From: Cellulosilyticum ruminicola JCM 14822 | GTDB lineage: Bacteria; Bacillota; Clostridia; Lachnospirales; Cellulosilyticaceae | DNA: 44,767 bases | Reading direction: 5' to 3' | NCBI RefSeq assembly: GCF_001311925.1 | Contig: NZ_BBCG01000028.1 | Location: forward strand, 1 to 44,767 | Shown: positions 1 through 8,440 of the stretch, piece after piece | How the letters are laid out: each line of letters opens with the position of its first letter | Position numbering within the stretch: position 1 is the stretch's first letter | Position numbers and translations under genes: made by a program | Notes under the pieces: generated by a model | Databases searched by the model: none | Told to the model about the DNA's origin: nothing | What the model saw: the letters and a program-made list of their open reading frames with translations, nothing else

Positions 1-35
1 ATATTTGTCAGTGCTGTGTGTTGCTGACTTCATTA

Positions 36-64
36 ATAATACTCTTATTATAGACATATGTCAA
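36..64 (-). promoter_or_regulatory. Sigma-A promoter firing out of the left edge
   Basis: On the minus strand a perfect -35 TTGACA (59-64) is followed after exactly 17 bases by TATTAT (36-41). Transcription would run off the left edge, away from the gene at 99-539, so the promoter belongs to a gene outside the window. No coding sequence is visible between it and position 1. Confidence 0.6.
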
Positions 65-98
65 CAGTTTTTTATAGTTTATTTTTAATAACTTTACT

Positions 99-539
99 TT
101 ATACTGAAAATCCTCCTGGATTCATGCTTTGAAATTGAACTTTCTTCCTAATCGTATGTTTTTTATTATAAGTACTCTCTACACATATATATACTTCAAA
201 CTCATTACTATCTCTATAGCGATCTCCTTTTTCATCTACTATTGTAAATGCCTCTGCATTTAATTTTATAGTAACTGTTTTTTCCTCGTCCTTTTCTAGC
301 TCTACTGTTTCAAAAGTATATAAGTTGGGTATACTAGCAGCATATATGGAATTGATATCTCTTATATATATCTTAATAACACTCATCTTTTTAGTTCTGC
401 TCTTATTATGTACTTTAATCTCTAGGCTCAATTCTTGAGATGTCTTATCGATTATTTTAACATCACTAATATTCACAATCTGATGTTTTCCATTAATCCT
501 TGATGCTCCTGTCGAATTCTGTTCCTTACTCATTTTCAT
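99..539 (-). CDS. Orphan Fn3-like domain protein resembling the GH3 beta-glucosidase C-terminal domain
   Basis: This 146-residue protein has no signal peptide, membrane segment or catalytic domain. Residues 30-140 read like the fibronectin-III-like domain that closes family 3 glycoside hydrolases: a VELEKDEEKTVTIKL strand, then FTIVDEKGDRYRD and EFEVYI, matching the family pattern of VeLkpGEsKtVtftL, an aromatic/acidic turn and geFeiyvG. In GH3 enzymes this domain packs against the catalytic core; here it stands alone. Two starts are possible (539, or Met3 at 533). The GAGAAGGTGA box at about 541-550 suits the second a little better. It has no partner in the same operon. The domain assignment is inferred from pattern only. 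It could be a remnant of a larger gene or a stand-alone carbohydrate-related accessory protein. Confidence 0.7.
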   Translation of the reverse strand: MKMSKEQNSTGASRINGKHQIVNISDVKIIDKTSQELSLEIKVHNKSRTKKMSVIKIYIRDINSIYAASIPNLYTFETVELEKDEEKTVTIKLNAEAFTIVDEKGDRYRDSNEFEVYICVESTYNKKHTIRKKVQFQSMNPGGFSV

Positions 540-625
540 TTCACCTTCTCTAAAAATTACTTTCCATAAAGTATTTGTTACCCTCTATATAATGTAGATT
601 ATATTTTTCTCCTTAGATAATTTAA

Positions 626-657
626 CTAATTTAACTGGTATTAAAGTGTTAAATTAG
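626..657. repeat. 10-bp inverted repeat upstream of the Fn3-like gene
   Basis: CTAATTTAAC (626-635) and GTTAAATTAG (648-657) are perfect inverted arms separated by 12 bases, about 90 bases upstream of the start of the Fn3-like gene. No U-tract follows on either strand, so an operator or 5' leader hairpin is likelier than a terminator. The rest of the 540-815 gap is AT-rich and shows nothing else I can support. Confidence 0.4.
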
Positions 658-814
658 CATTTTGTATTTTTTGTATTCTTATATAAATTCATTCTGATAT
701 ATTCCATAATCTTAAGTGTACTAGCTTTATAATTATTATCCATGTAAATTATTGTTTTATGGTATTTTTAAAACTAGATTTTTTTGCTCTATGTATACAA
801 AAAAGTCACTTTTA

Positions 815-866
815 ATCAAAAAAAAGAAAAAGACACCTATAAATTTCCATTTTACAAGTGTCTTTT
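815..866 (-). terminator. Intrinsic terminator after the SEC-C gene
   Basis: Arms AAAAGACAC (828-836) and GTGTCTTTT (858-866) form a 9-bp stem. Read on the minus strand it is followed by a long U-rich tract, the complement of the A-run at 815-830. It lies about 85 bases beyond the stop of the SEC-C gene. Confidence 0.7.
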
Positions 867-920
867 ATCAACAAATACATATTTCTTTGTTATTCTCCAG
901 CTTGTGAGTAATTATCTATG

Positions 921-961
921 TTATCCACAAGTTATCCCCTGAATTAATATTATTTTCCACA
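921..961. promoter_or_regulatory. DnaA-box-like group near the SEC-C stop codon
   Basis: A perfect DnaA box TTATCCACA lies at 921-929. It is followed by TTATCCCCT at 932-940 and TTTTCCACA at 953-961, the last overlapping the end of the SEC-C coding region. All three have the same orientation. The second and third each deviate from the TTATNCACA consensus. Binding is an inference. Confidence 0.4.
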
Positions 962-2014
962 ACATTTTTTATACTTTTTACCACTTCCACATGGGCATGG
1001 TGCATTTCTTCCAATATCAATAACTTTTACTTTTTGACCTGTCTGTTCATTAAATGTGTGTGGACTAAGTTCATTAGTCGTAAATCCCTTATTAATCCAT
1101 TTTCTTGTATTGTTTACTACTGCTACGATATGTTTGATTACTTCATTAATCTGTGTTAAGTCTTTGAATTCAATACCAATGTTAGCCATTTCTTCTAACA
1201 TAAGTTCCATAGTTTTGCCTGTACGGTCACTATCAACTCTTGCAATCATTGTAATTGCAGTAATTACATCTTCGATCATTTCTTCATCTTTAGTGAAGTT
1301 ATTTCTTAAATGTGTTTTTAATTTTTCTACTGCTAATGTATTTTCATAATATGTTTCATCAACTAATTGAGCCAACATTTCTTTACTTGGTGTATAGTAT
1401 GGTTTATCAATAATTACACCTAGGAATTCTTGGAAGTTGTTTTTGTCTAATGCATAAATTGTTTCCTCTACCAAGTAACCATCCATTACTTTAGATTGGC
1501 ATACAATACGCATATCTTTTTTAGCAAAGTCTACTATCTCTTCTTCTGTAATTGCTTCTTCATGGTATTTGTTATAAAGTTCTACTGCCCAATCAACTTT
1601 TACAATACCATATAAATTAAGAATAGCCATTATGTGTTTTCTAAGCTTTTCATTTGTTTCAATAGCTGGCATAATTTCTGCTATATTAATTTTGCTGTAA
1701 GCTGTTTTAATTAATTCATCTACAACAAGGAATCTACCTTCCTTGTTTTCTACAAGTTGTACAAGTTCGAGCTCCATAAGATTGTAATAAGCTTCTGGAT
1801 TTTCATTTTCTTCAAGCTGTACTGATTCTTTCATAAGCTCTTCAAAACGCTCAATATCAGTTTTATCAAGCATTGGTAAGTTATCTGACATACCTGCCGG
1901 AATTGCTTCAACTAATGCATCTACAAGTTCTGCTTTTTTTAACTTGTAAGCACCCTTTACACCATATAACTTTGCAATTTGCTCTAGTTCTTTTTTACTA
2001 TAATCTAGTATCAT
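950..2014 (-). CDS. SEC-C zinc-binding motif protein with Rho-N/SAP-like N-terminus
   Basis: The start at 2014 is chosen because AAGGAGGT sits 4-5 bases upstream; longer forms lack a site. The product has 354 residues. The first 40 residues (LDYSKKELEQIAKLYGVKGA and onward) resemble the helix-extended-helix of Rho N-terminal or SAP domains, which often bind nucleic acid. The middle 290 residues are helical and acidic and I do not recognise them. The C-terminus GRNAPCPCGSGKKYKKCCGK is a textbook SEC-C motif (CxCx8CC), which binds zinc and in SecA contacts SecB and ribosomes. The gene ends in a strong terminator and follows a small gene with a DnaA-box promoter. SEC-C proteins of this type are common in Firmicutes and their role is mostly unknown. 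Confidence 0.85.
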   Translation of the reverse strand: MILDYSKKELEQIAKLYGVKGAYKLKKAELVDALVEAIPAGMSDNLPMLDKTDIERFEELMKESVQLEENENPEAYYNLMELELVQLVENKEGRFLVVDELIKTAYSKINIAEIMPAIETNEKLRKHIMAILNLYGIVKVDWAVELYNKYHEEAITEEEIVDFAKKDMRIVCQSKVMDGYLVEETIYALDKNNFQEFLGVIIDKPYYTPSKEMLAQLVDETYYENTLAVEKLKTHLRNNFTKDEEMIEDVITAITMIARVDSDRTGKTMELMLEEMANIGIEFKDLTQINEVIKHIVAVVNNTRKWINKGFTTNELSPHTFNEQTGQKVKVIDIGRNAPCPCGSGKKYKKCCGK

Positions 2015-2095
2015 TTGTACCTCCTTATAATTGCTTCTAACGCACGTTTTTATCAAATTATTTCTATCATAACATAATACTGTTTAAGACGCAAA

Positions 2096-2136
2096 AGTTC
2101 CTATTAGGAATTTATTACCAACCCCTAACAGGAACT
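2096..2136 (-). terminator. Stem-loop downstream of the 81-residue gene
   Basis: AGTTCCTATTAGG (2096-2108) pairs with CCTAACAGGAACT (2124-2136) with one mismatch, right after the stop at 2144. The U-tract on the minus strand is short (four bases), so termination may be partial and allow some read-through into the SEC-C gene. Confidence 0.5.
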
Positions 2137-2143
2137 TCTACTT

Positions 2144-2389
2144 TTATTCATATGCATTTGCAATGATATAGTCTATATCTACAACTCTACTAGCACCTGA
2201 ATTTAATTCAGCTACTGTTGCATCAAATATAAAGTCAATGATACGTTTTGAATCATGTGCATATAAATTTACTCTTTCTCCAGTTACACTTTCTAATACA
2301 AGAGTATAAATTTCAATGTCCCCTTTGTGTGTGTACTCTATGTATAATTTTGCCCCTTGATATACTGTTCTTTCTTTTTTAATTAACAT
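2144..2389 (-). CDS. Small conserved-looking hypothetical protein (81 aa)
   Basis: The start at 2389 (MLIKKERTVYQ) is preferred because a GGGGAAGGGA Shine-Dalgarno stretch precedes it at the right distance; a longer in-frame start at 2428 lacks one. The protein is short, with alternating hydrophobic beta-type segments (AKLYIEYTH, EIYTLVLESV, ERVNLYAH) followed by a helix ending IDYIIANAYE. It has no Cys motif, signal peptide or membrane segment. I do not recognise the family. Its promoter region carries four DnaA-box-like sites. Confidence 0.6.
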   Translation of the reverse strand: MLIKKERTVYQGAKLYIEYTHKGDIEIYTLVLESVTGERVNLYAHDSKRIIDFIFDATVAELNSGASRVVDIDYIIANAYE

Positions 2390-2472
2390 TTGAATCCCTT
2401 CCCCTACATTTTTTCTATATTTTATCATATTTTTAGATTCCTGTACTATCTTGTATATATATTTTATTTTTT

Positions 2473-2501
2473 ATTATAGTTTTGTTTATCCACACTTTTC
2501 A
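2473..2501 (-). promoter_or_regulatory. Promoter with a DnaA box in its spacer
   Basis: On the minus strand TATAAT (2473-2478) follows, after 17 bases, a weak -35 TGAAAA (2496-2501). The perfect DnaA box at 2486-2494 lies inside the spacer. It would drive the 81-residue gene starting at 2389. The weak -35 is what one expects of an activator- or repressor-controlled promoter, but this is inference. Confidence 0.45.
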
Positions 2502-2537
2502 CACTATTTATTCACCATATCCACAGTTTTATTCACA
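2486..2537. promoter_or_regulatory. DnaA-box cluster, four same-strand sites in 52 bp
   Basis: Sites on the plus strand are TTATCCACA (2486-2494, perfect), TTATTCACC (2508-2516), ATATCCACA (2517-2525) and TTATTCACA (2529-2537, fits TTATNCACA). Start-to-start spacings are 22, 9 and 12 bases. The remaining gap to the recQ stop (2538-2755) is very AT-rich and holds no gene I can support. No dnaA, dnaN or rnpA is in the window, so this is more like a satellite DnaA-box cluster than the chromosomal origin. Confidence 0.5.
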
Positions 2538-2755
2538 TTTACCTTTACTTATTAACAGTTGTATACACAAAATGCAATTTCGCAAGGAATATCCATTTTT
2601 ATACTCTATCACTTTAAGTTTAGTATATTATTTTTTAGTTCTTTCTTTAAATAAGATAAACCAGTTAAAAGCTTTATATTCCAATTTTCATACATTCCAT
2701 TATTTTTCTATATGGGTATAAATTCACTAGAATATCTCTAAATAATTTGTTTAAC

Positions 2756-4969
2756 TTAGTCCACATGTATCATTTCATATTTAGCTACTGTGAATTTAAT
2801 AGCTGTATAGCTAATCTCTGGTGGCAAACATTCTTTGATTGGTTTAAGTAAATTTGGTCCACAAGTTTCTATCGCTTCCATAATCTCTACTTCATATTCT
2901 TGTGGAATAAATCTCGAGAAATCAACTTCCATACCTTCTTTAATGCATTTGATTAAATGGCCTTCTACTGTCATTTGTGATAAATTTCTTTCATCAGCAA
3001 TTTCTTCAATAGCTTTACCCTGTGCATAAAGTTCATAAGTGAGGTGATGACTATCTCTTGGCGCTGATTTCTTAGCAAACTTTGTATCCTCTCCTTTAAT
3101 TGCTCCTAAGTTATTTGTCATACGTACTTTTTTATTATCCCATTCATCTACAGGGATTACTGTAATATTATTTTTCTCAACATACTCCACTATAATCTCC
3201 ATAAACTTCTTACCATACTTAGCTAATTTATATTCCCCTATGCCTGATACTTGTAACATCATTTCTTCATTGATTGGATAACGTCTACTCATATCTTTAA
3301 GTGTTATATCTGGGAATACCATAAACGGCTGTACCCTATTTTCAGCTGCAATTTCATAACGTGCTTGTCTTAACAATTCCATAAGTACGAAGTCTATGTC
3401 TTGATCACTTATGGCTTCTCGCATTATAGTGTTTCTAGCAACTTCTTTCTCAATAATACGTTTAATAAAGATTTGTTTTTGACCCCTTAAAACTTCATAA
3501 CTCGCTGTTGTTAATCTTAAGATAGGATATTGTGTTCCTTCTAAATATAAATATCCCTCTGCTACTAAAAATGAAATTAATTCTTTAATAGTTTCTTTAG
3601 GATATTCACGCATAATACCATAAGTTGATAATTCATTAAACTTTAAACTACGAATTCTCTGAGTATTAGCACCTTTTAGAACATCTGCTACTTGAGTACT
3701 ACCAAATTGCTCATGCATACGTTTTACACAGCTCATAATTTTTTGTGCTTCAATTGTAATCTCTGTTTCTTCTGTATCATTATTGCAACTACTACAGTTA
3801 TAACATTTATCTTCTAGGGATTCTTGTCCAAAATAAGTTAAAATATAACTTCTAAGACACCCTTCTGTATTGCAGTAATCCACCATGCTATTAAGCTTTT
3901 CATATTCTTTATTATGACTACTGCTACTTGTCCCATTTTCAATAATATAGCGGTTGGTTACAATGTCTTGTGTACTAAAGAGCAAAATGCATTCAGCCTC
4001 TTCTCCATCACGTCCAGCACGTCCGGCTTCTTGATAATATCCTTCCATATTTTTAGGCATATTAAAGTGAAGCACAAACTTAACGTTGGGCTTATCAATC
4101 CCCATACCAAAAGCATTCGTAGCTATAATAATCGGCACACGGTCAAACAAGAAATCCTCTTGGTTTTGTGTACGTTCCTGCTCATTTAAGCCTGCATGAT
4201 ATCTGCTACATTGAATGCCTAGACGATTTAAGCGGTCCCATAGTTCATCTACATTTTTTCTTGTAGCACAATAAATAATACCACTTTGGCCCACATGTTC
4301 TTTTAAGTAAGCTTCGATTTCCTGTAATTTGTTTTGAGGCTTTCTTACTTCAAAGTATAAGTTAGGTCTATCAAATGTACTAACATATTCAAAAGGTGAC
4401 TGTAATCCTAATAGAATCATAATGTCATTTTTAACAATAGGTGTAGCTGTAGCTGTAAATGCTGCAATAGTAGGTCTCTTCTCTAAGAAACTAATCATTT
4501 GTGCAATACGTCTATAACTTGGTCTAAAGTCATGTCCCCACTGCGAAACACAGTGGGCCTCATCTACTGCAATCATGCTAATAGGCATTTGTCTCATAAG
4601 ATCAATAAAGCTTTCGGTTTCTAGACGCTCCGGTGCTACATATAGTAGTTTATATGCACCTTCCTTTGCATTCATTACAATTTCTCTAAACTCTGCGCTT
4701 GATAATGTACTATTAATGAGTTCTGCTTGAATACCATATTCCTTTAATGTATCTACTTGATCTTTCATTAAAGAAATTAATGGTGAAATAACAATCGTAA
4801 TTCCCTCTAACATCAGTGCTGGTATTTGATAACATAGGGATTTTCCTCCTCCTGTTGGCATAATCCCTAATACATCTCTTCCAGATAAAATTTCATCAAT
4901 AATTTCTTTTTGTCCCGGTCTAAAGGCGTCGTATCCATAATACTTCTTTAAAACCTGTAGTGATTGCAT
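2756..4969 (-). CDS. recQ: ATP-dependent DNA helicase RecQ
   Basis: A 3'-5' DNA helicase for recombination and fork repair. In order: N-terminal helicase core with motif I MPTGGGKSLCYQIP (about residue 38), DEAH box AVDEAHCVSQWGHDFRP, motif III AFTATAT and motif VI QEAGRAGRDG. A four-Cys zinc site follows (CNTEGCLRSY to CYNCSSC, about residues 370-400), then the RQC winged helix (about 405-510) and an HRDC-like domain (about 525-600). The C-terminus has a helix-turn-helix tail (ELYAQGKAIEEIADERNLS), common in Firmicutes RecQ and absent from the 610-residue E. coli enzyme, which explains the 737 residues. The start at 4969 has AGGAAGG about 8 bases upstream. It lies 95 bases downstream of the SNF2 gene. 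Confidence 0.95.
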   Translation of the reverse strand: MQSLQVLKKYYGYDAFRPGQKEIIDEILSGRDVLGIMPTGGGKSLCYQIPALMLEGITIVISPLISLMKDQVDTLKEYGIQAELINSTLSSAEFREIVMNAKEGAYKLLYVAPERLETESFIDLMRQMPISMIAVDEAHCVSQWGHDFRPSYRRIAQMISFLEKRPTIAAFTATATPIVKNDIMILLGLQSPFEYVSTFDRPNLYFEVRKPQNKLQEIEAYLKEHVGQSGIIYCATRKNVDELWDRLNRLGIQCSRYHAGLNEQERTQNQEDFLFDRVPIIIATNAFGMGIDKPNVKFVLHFNMPKNMEGYYQEAGRAGRDGEEAECILLFSTQDIVTNRYIIENGTSSSSHNKEYEKLNSMVDYCNTEGCLRSYILTYFGQESLEDKCYNCSSCNNDTEETEITIEAQKIMSCVKRMHEQFGSTQVADVLKGANTQRIRSLKFNELSTYGIMREYPKETIKELISFLVAEGYLYLEGTQYPILRLTTASYEVLRGQKQIFIKRIIEKEVARNTIMREAISDQDIDFVLMELLRQARYEIAAENRVQPFMVFPDITLKDMSRRYPINEEMMLQVSGIGEYKLAKYGKKFMEIIVEYVEKNNITVIPVDEWDNKKVRMTNNLGAIKGEDTKFAKKSAPRDSHHLTYELYAQGKAIEEIADERNLSQMTVEGHLIKCIKEGMEVDFSRFIPQEYEVEIMEAIETCGPNLLKPIKECLPPEISYTAIKFTVAKYEMIHVD

Positions 4970-5040
4970 ATAGCTACCTTCCTCTTCTTTTGTACTTATA
5001 ATATTTTCTCATCTCATTATTCTTTAGAATATATACCACT

Positions 5041-5062
5041 CATATTGTTTTTAAACAATATG
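5041..5062. repeat. 10-bp palindrome between the SNF2 gene and recQ
   Basis: CATATTGTTT (5041-5050) and AAACAATATG (5053-5062) are perfect arms with a 2-base centre, immediately after the SNF2 stop. No U-tract follows, so it may be a 3' stabilising hairpin or weak terminator. Confidence 0.4.
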
Positions 5063-5064
5063 GT

Positions 5065-7746
5065 CTAACTAAAGAGTTCTTTGATTTCTTCTTCCGACAT
5101 TTGACTAATGAAAGCTTCTCCTTCTTGAAGAACACTCTCTGTAAGCCCGATTTTTTTGTCTTGTAATTCTTTAATCTTTTCTTCAATAGAATCCTTCGTA
5201 ATCATTTGGAATACCTGTACATTATTTTTTTGTCCAATACGATATGCACGGTCTGTAGCTTGATTTTGACTTGATAAATTCCACCATGGATCATAATGAA
5301 TGACCACATCTGCCCCTGTTAAATTGAGCCCCGTTCCACCTGCTTTAAGCGAAATTAAAAAGACTGGTACATCAGATGTATTAAATTCATTTACTAAACG
5401 AATACGTTCTTCAGCTTTCGTCAAACCTGTTAGCATGAAGTATTCTAATCCATCTTGACTTAAACTTTTCCCGATTAAATCTAGCATACTTGTAAATTGA
5501 GAGAAGATTAATATCTTATGTCCTGCATCCACACTATCTCTTACAAGTTCCATACATTGGGCAAGCTTTCCGCTACCTTCATTGTAGTCTTGTAAATAAA
5601 GAGATGGATGACAGCATAATTGTCTTAATCTAGTAAGAAGTGCCAGCATTTTAATATGGCTGCGTCCTGCCCCTCTTGCTTTTAATTCCTTTTCAATCTC
5701 TTGTTTTGCTTCTGCTAAGTGAGCTGTATAAAGTTTACGCTGCATGTCTTTCATAGTGTTGTAAATCACAGTTTCCGTTTTATCAGGTAATTCTTTAAGT
5801 ACATTCTTTTTCAAACGACGCATAATAAATGGCGCAATCATCTTTTTAAGTCTAGTGGTTGTTACTTCATCTTGACTCTTTACAATAGGTATCTCATAGT
5901 TTTTCTTGAAGTTGATATAACTAAAGAGATACCCTGGCATAATGAAGTCAAAAATACTCCAGAGCTCGGCAAGGGAGTTTTCAATAGGTGTACCTGTTAA
6001 AGCAACTTGTACTTCACTTTTCACCATCTTTAATGCTTTTGCATTTAATGTGTTTGCATTTTTAATATATTGTGCCTCATCGGCAATACAGAATCTAAAC
6101 AGCTTCTCATTATAATTTTCAATATCCCTTTTTAAAAGTTCATAAGACGTAATAATCACATCATAATCTAATGCCTTTTCAAGTAATACTCTACGTTCTT
6201 CTACACTTCCCATGATTAATAGTGTTTTTAAATCAGGTGCAAACTTAGCAATTTCACTTTCCCAGTTCAATGTAAGTGAAGTCGGACAAACAACTAATGA
6301 AGGCTTCACTTCTTTAGCTTCGCTGATTGCCTCTGCTTTTTCTGATGCAATAAGTGTAACAACTTGAAGGGTTTTTCCAAGCCCCATATCATCTGCTAAG
6401 ATACCGCCAAAGCCATAGCTTGCCATAGTACGTAGCCATCTATAACCTACTTTTTGATATCCTCTAAGATTAGCTTTAACCATTGAAGCTACTTCATAAT
6501 CCGCATCCTCTACACTTTTCACATCACGAATAATTTGTTTAAAGTACTTGTCACGTTCTACTTCAATATCTTCACTTTGTTTAAGGATTTGATCCAGATA
6601 TAATGCACGGTATTTAGGTAAAACGGCTTCTCTCTCTAAAAGCTCATCACCTTTCATCCCTAATCCTTCTACGATATTAGCAAAGTCTCCAATACTCTTA
6701 TCTCCTAAATCAATAAAAGAACCACTTCTAAGACGATAATATTTATTTTTCATACGATAAGATTCAAGTATAGCTTGTACCTCTTCAACTGGCATATTTA
6801 CTTTATCTAAAGCTACATGTAGCATATTATTTTCAATACGTATACCAATAGCACCTATTGGTGACTTGACGATATTCATACCTTTTAAACGATCTGTTAC
6901 ATGAACTTCTCCTAGTTCCATAAGGTCACTGAGTCCTGCACGTAAGAAATGATAAATATCTTCTTCCTCTTTTAAATAAATCTTTCCATTATGGGTACGG
7001 AAATTATATGCTTTCAAAATACTACTCATACGTGATTCTCTCACGGTATCTCTTGCAATATGTTCTAGTTTTTCAGTAGCTTCATAGCTTAATCTACCGT
7101 AAGGATTAAAACTAAATGTTTTATAGTGGAATTCAATATTTCCTACTATATCTTCTTCATCTGACATATCTAAGAATACTTTAACAAGTACATGTTCTGG
7201 TGCCACATTGTCTTTAATCTCTTCACTCATAACAACAGGTAAATGTTTTTCTATCTTATCTAAACTAGAAAGCATAAAACGCTTCATTAATGTTTCATCA
7301 AATTCTAGCCTCATGCCGCCATTTACTCTTTTGGCCTCATACATATACCACAAAAGAGGGAATACATCTTTTGAAAAGACTTTATTTACACGATAAAGTC
7401 TGTCTCCACTTAAAATATATTTATGATTTGCAAAAGAAAATGGAATATAACTTGTTAATGAGCTGACTACCTCATAATGTTCATCTTTTTGATTAACCGT
7501 AAATTTCACTTCTGGATTAGCTTCTACACAAAGAACTTCTCTCTCTTTCCCTCTTATACTGACTTCTACCACTTTATCTTTTACAAGGGCAAAGAATTCA
7601 TCAAAAGCTTTACTTCCTAATGGTAATGTTTTACGTTCTGCTTTGCTAAATCCACGATACATACCTACTTGTCTTAGAATATCTAGGTATTCATAAGTTT
7701 TGTCCATAACATACTCTACTATAGGTCTAGATTCTTCTTCAAACAC
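5065..7746 (-). CDS. SNF2-family helicase/ATPase (C-terminal part of a split SWIM-SNF2 gene)
   Basis: The open frame encodes 893 residues. The first 440 are the bacterial SNF2-associated region. The SF2 core follows with Walker A ADDMGLGKTLQ, Walker B-type CIADEAQYIKN (DEAQ instead of DEAH), motif III LTGTPIEN, and a C-terminal helicase lobe ending in the TDRAYRIGQ motif VI. These ATPases translocate on double-stranded DNA. The Met at 7746 is only the first Met of the open stretch. The frame is open upstream of it to about 7770 and encodes NLEFIHDIAVFEEESRP, which continues the SWIM protein encoded just upstream. With one extra base the two become one gene (5065-8324, 1086 residues), the normal length for Firmicutes SWIM-SNF2 proteins. 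So this is probably one broken gene, or one that needs a -1 frameshift. Confidence 0.9.
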   Translation of the reverse strand: MFEEESRPIVEYVMDKTYEYLDILRQVGMYRGFSKAERKTLPLGSKAFDEFFALVKDKVVEVSIRGKEREVLCVEANPEVKFTVNQKDEHYEVVSSLTSYIPFSFANHKYILSGDRLYRVNKVFSKDVFPLLWYMYEAKRVNGGMRLEFDETLMKRFMLSSLDKIEKHLPVVMSEEIKDNVAPEHVLVKVFLDMSDEEDIVGNIEFHYKTFSFNPYGRLSYEATEKLEHIARDTVRESRMSSILKAYNFRTHNGKIYLKEEEDIYHFLRAGLSDLMELGEVHVTDRLKGMNIVKSPIGAIGIRIENNMLHVALDKVNMPVEEVQAILESYRMKNKYYRLRSGSFIDLGDKSIGDFANIVEGLGMKGDELLEREAVLPKYRALYLDQILKQSEDIEVERDKYFKQIIRDVKSVEDADYEVASMVKANLRGYQKVGYRWLRTMASYGFGGILADDMGLGKTLQVVTLIASEKAEAISEAKEVKPSLVVCPTSLTLNWESEIAKFAPDLKTLLIMGSVEERRVLLEKALDYDVIITSYELLKRDIENYNEKLFRFCIADEAQYIKNANTLNAKALKMVKSEVQVALTGTPIENSLAELWSIFDFIMPGYLFSYINFKKNYEIPIVKSQDEVTTTRLKKMIAPFIMRRLKKNVLKELPDKTETVIYNTMKDMQRKLYTAHLAEAKQEIEKELKARGAGRSHIKMLALLTRLRQLCCHPSLYLQDYNEGSGKLAQCMELVRDSVDAGHKILIFSQFTSMLDLIGKSLSQDGLEYFMLTGLTKAEERIRLVNEFNTSDVPVFLISLKAGGTGLNLTGADVVIHYDPWWNLSSQNQATDRAYRIGQKNNVQVFQMITKDSIEEKIKELQDKKIGLTESVLQEGEAFISQMSEEEIKELFS

Positions 7747-7766
7747 AGCAATATCATGAATAAACT

Positions 7767-8324
7767 CTAAGTTTTTCCCATACTTACGTTATTTCCTTGT
7801 ACCATATTTTCCCCAAACTCATATAAATCTTTTACAATATAAAACTTCTTTTCCCCTACACTTAAACTCAATTCAAAGGATCCACTTCCATCCTCTATTA
7901 ATTTAGGTTTTACTTTGATTACAGGATTATCCCCTATCTCTAAGTCCTGTTCTCTCATAATTTGATCTTCATAGTAAGCTACCGCACCTTGAGAATATCG
8001 TTCCCCTTTTATCCCAGCCTTAAGTGTTGGTAAGACATCATAGTAATATTTTAATAGCATAGCAATTACATGTTTACATGCCCCTTCATATTTAAAACTG
8101 GCAATACAATCACATTCACACCACTCAATCCCATGTTCACTAACTTCTACTTTAGTATGATAATACCCCATTTTGCCATTTACATAGGACATGATTTCTA
8201 GATTCTCATAGCCATTTTCTACAAGTACTTCTCCTACGCGTTTTTCTCTATAATAATCTCTGCCATCTTCATAAACTCTATCACTACTAGCTAATCCATT
8301 TATTTCTTGTAAAGTTATTTTCAT
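7767..8324 (-). CDS. SWIM zinc-finger protein (N-terminal part of the split SWIM-SNF2 gene)
   Basis: The product has 185 residues. At about 60-85 it carries a SWIM zinc finger: a CECDC cluster followed by ACKH, the CxCx(n)CxH pattern that binds DNA or protein in SNF2 and MuDR-type proteins. TAGGAGTT about 9 bases upstream supports the start at 8324. The C-terminus (SLSVGEKKFYIVKDLYEFGE then VSMGKT, stop) breaks off where SWIM-SNF2 proteins normally continue, and the missing continuation is found in the -1 frame at once. It would be non-functional as a remodeller by itself but could still bind DNA. Confidence 0.8.
   Translation of the reverse strand: MKITLQEINGLASSDRVYEDGRDYYREKRVGEVLVENGYENLEIMSYVNGKMGYYHTKVEVSEHGIEWCECDCIASFKYEGACKHVIAMLLKYYYDVLPTLKAGIKGERYSQGAVAYYEDQIMREQDLEIGDNPVIKVKPKLIEDGSGSFELSLSVGEKKFYIVKDLYEFGENMVQGNNVSMGKT
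7773..7779 (-). other. Slippery heptamer G GGA AAA at the SWIM/SNF2 junction
   Basis: On the minus strand the reading frame is ATG GGA AAA ACT TAG. The heptamer G GGA AAA fits the X XXY YYZ form for simultaneous -1 slippage. Slipping there reads on as AAC TTA GAG TTT, giving NLEF and the conserved helicase continuation. An AAGGA stretch lies about 14 bases upstream. The alternative is simply a lost A in the A5 run. Confidence 0.35.
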
Positions 8325-8440
8325 ATTGTGCGAACTCCTATTCCTCTAACCGTTCTTGCTTCTATATTTTTCAAGTGCTAAGCATCGGAAATACTTTGTT
8401 TACTATATAATATCCTATTTTCAAGGGGTATTAAACACTT

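Noticed and set aside
1056-1349. Plus-strand 97-codon ORF inside the SEC-C gene
   Set aside because: It is the complement of a clear coding region, has no ribosome binding site and a composition typical of an antisense shadow.
2473-2720. Chromosomal replication origin
   Set aside because: DnaA boxes and AT-rich DNA are present, but dnaA, dnaN, rpmH and rnpA are not nearby, and the boxes may simply regulate a promoter.
2482-2721. 79-codon plus-strand ORF upstream of recQ's end
   Set aside because: It covers the DnaA-box cluster and AT-rich spacer, has no Shine-Dalgarno sequence and reads as low-complexity Phe/Tyr/Ser sequence.
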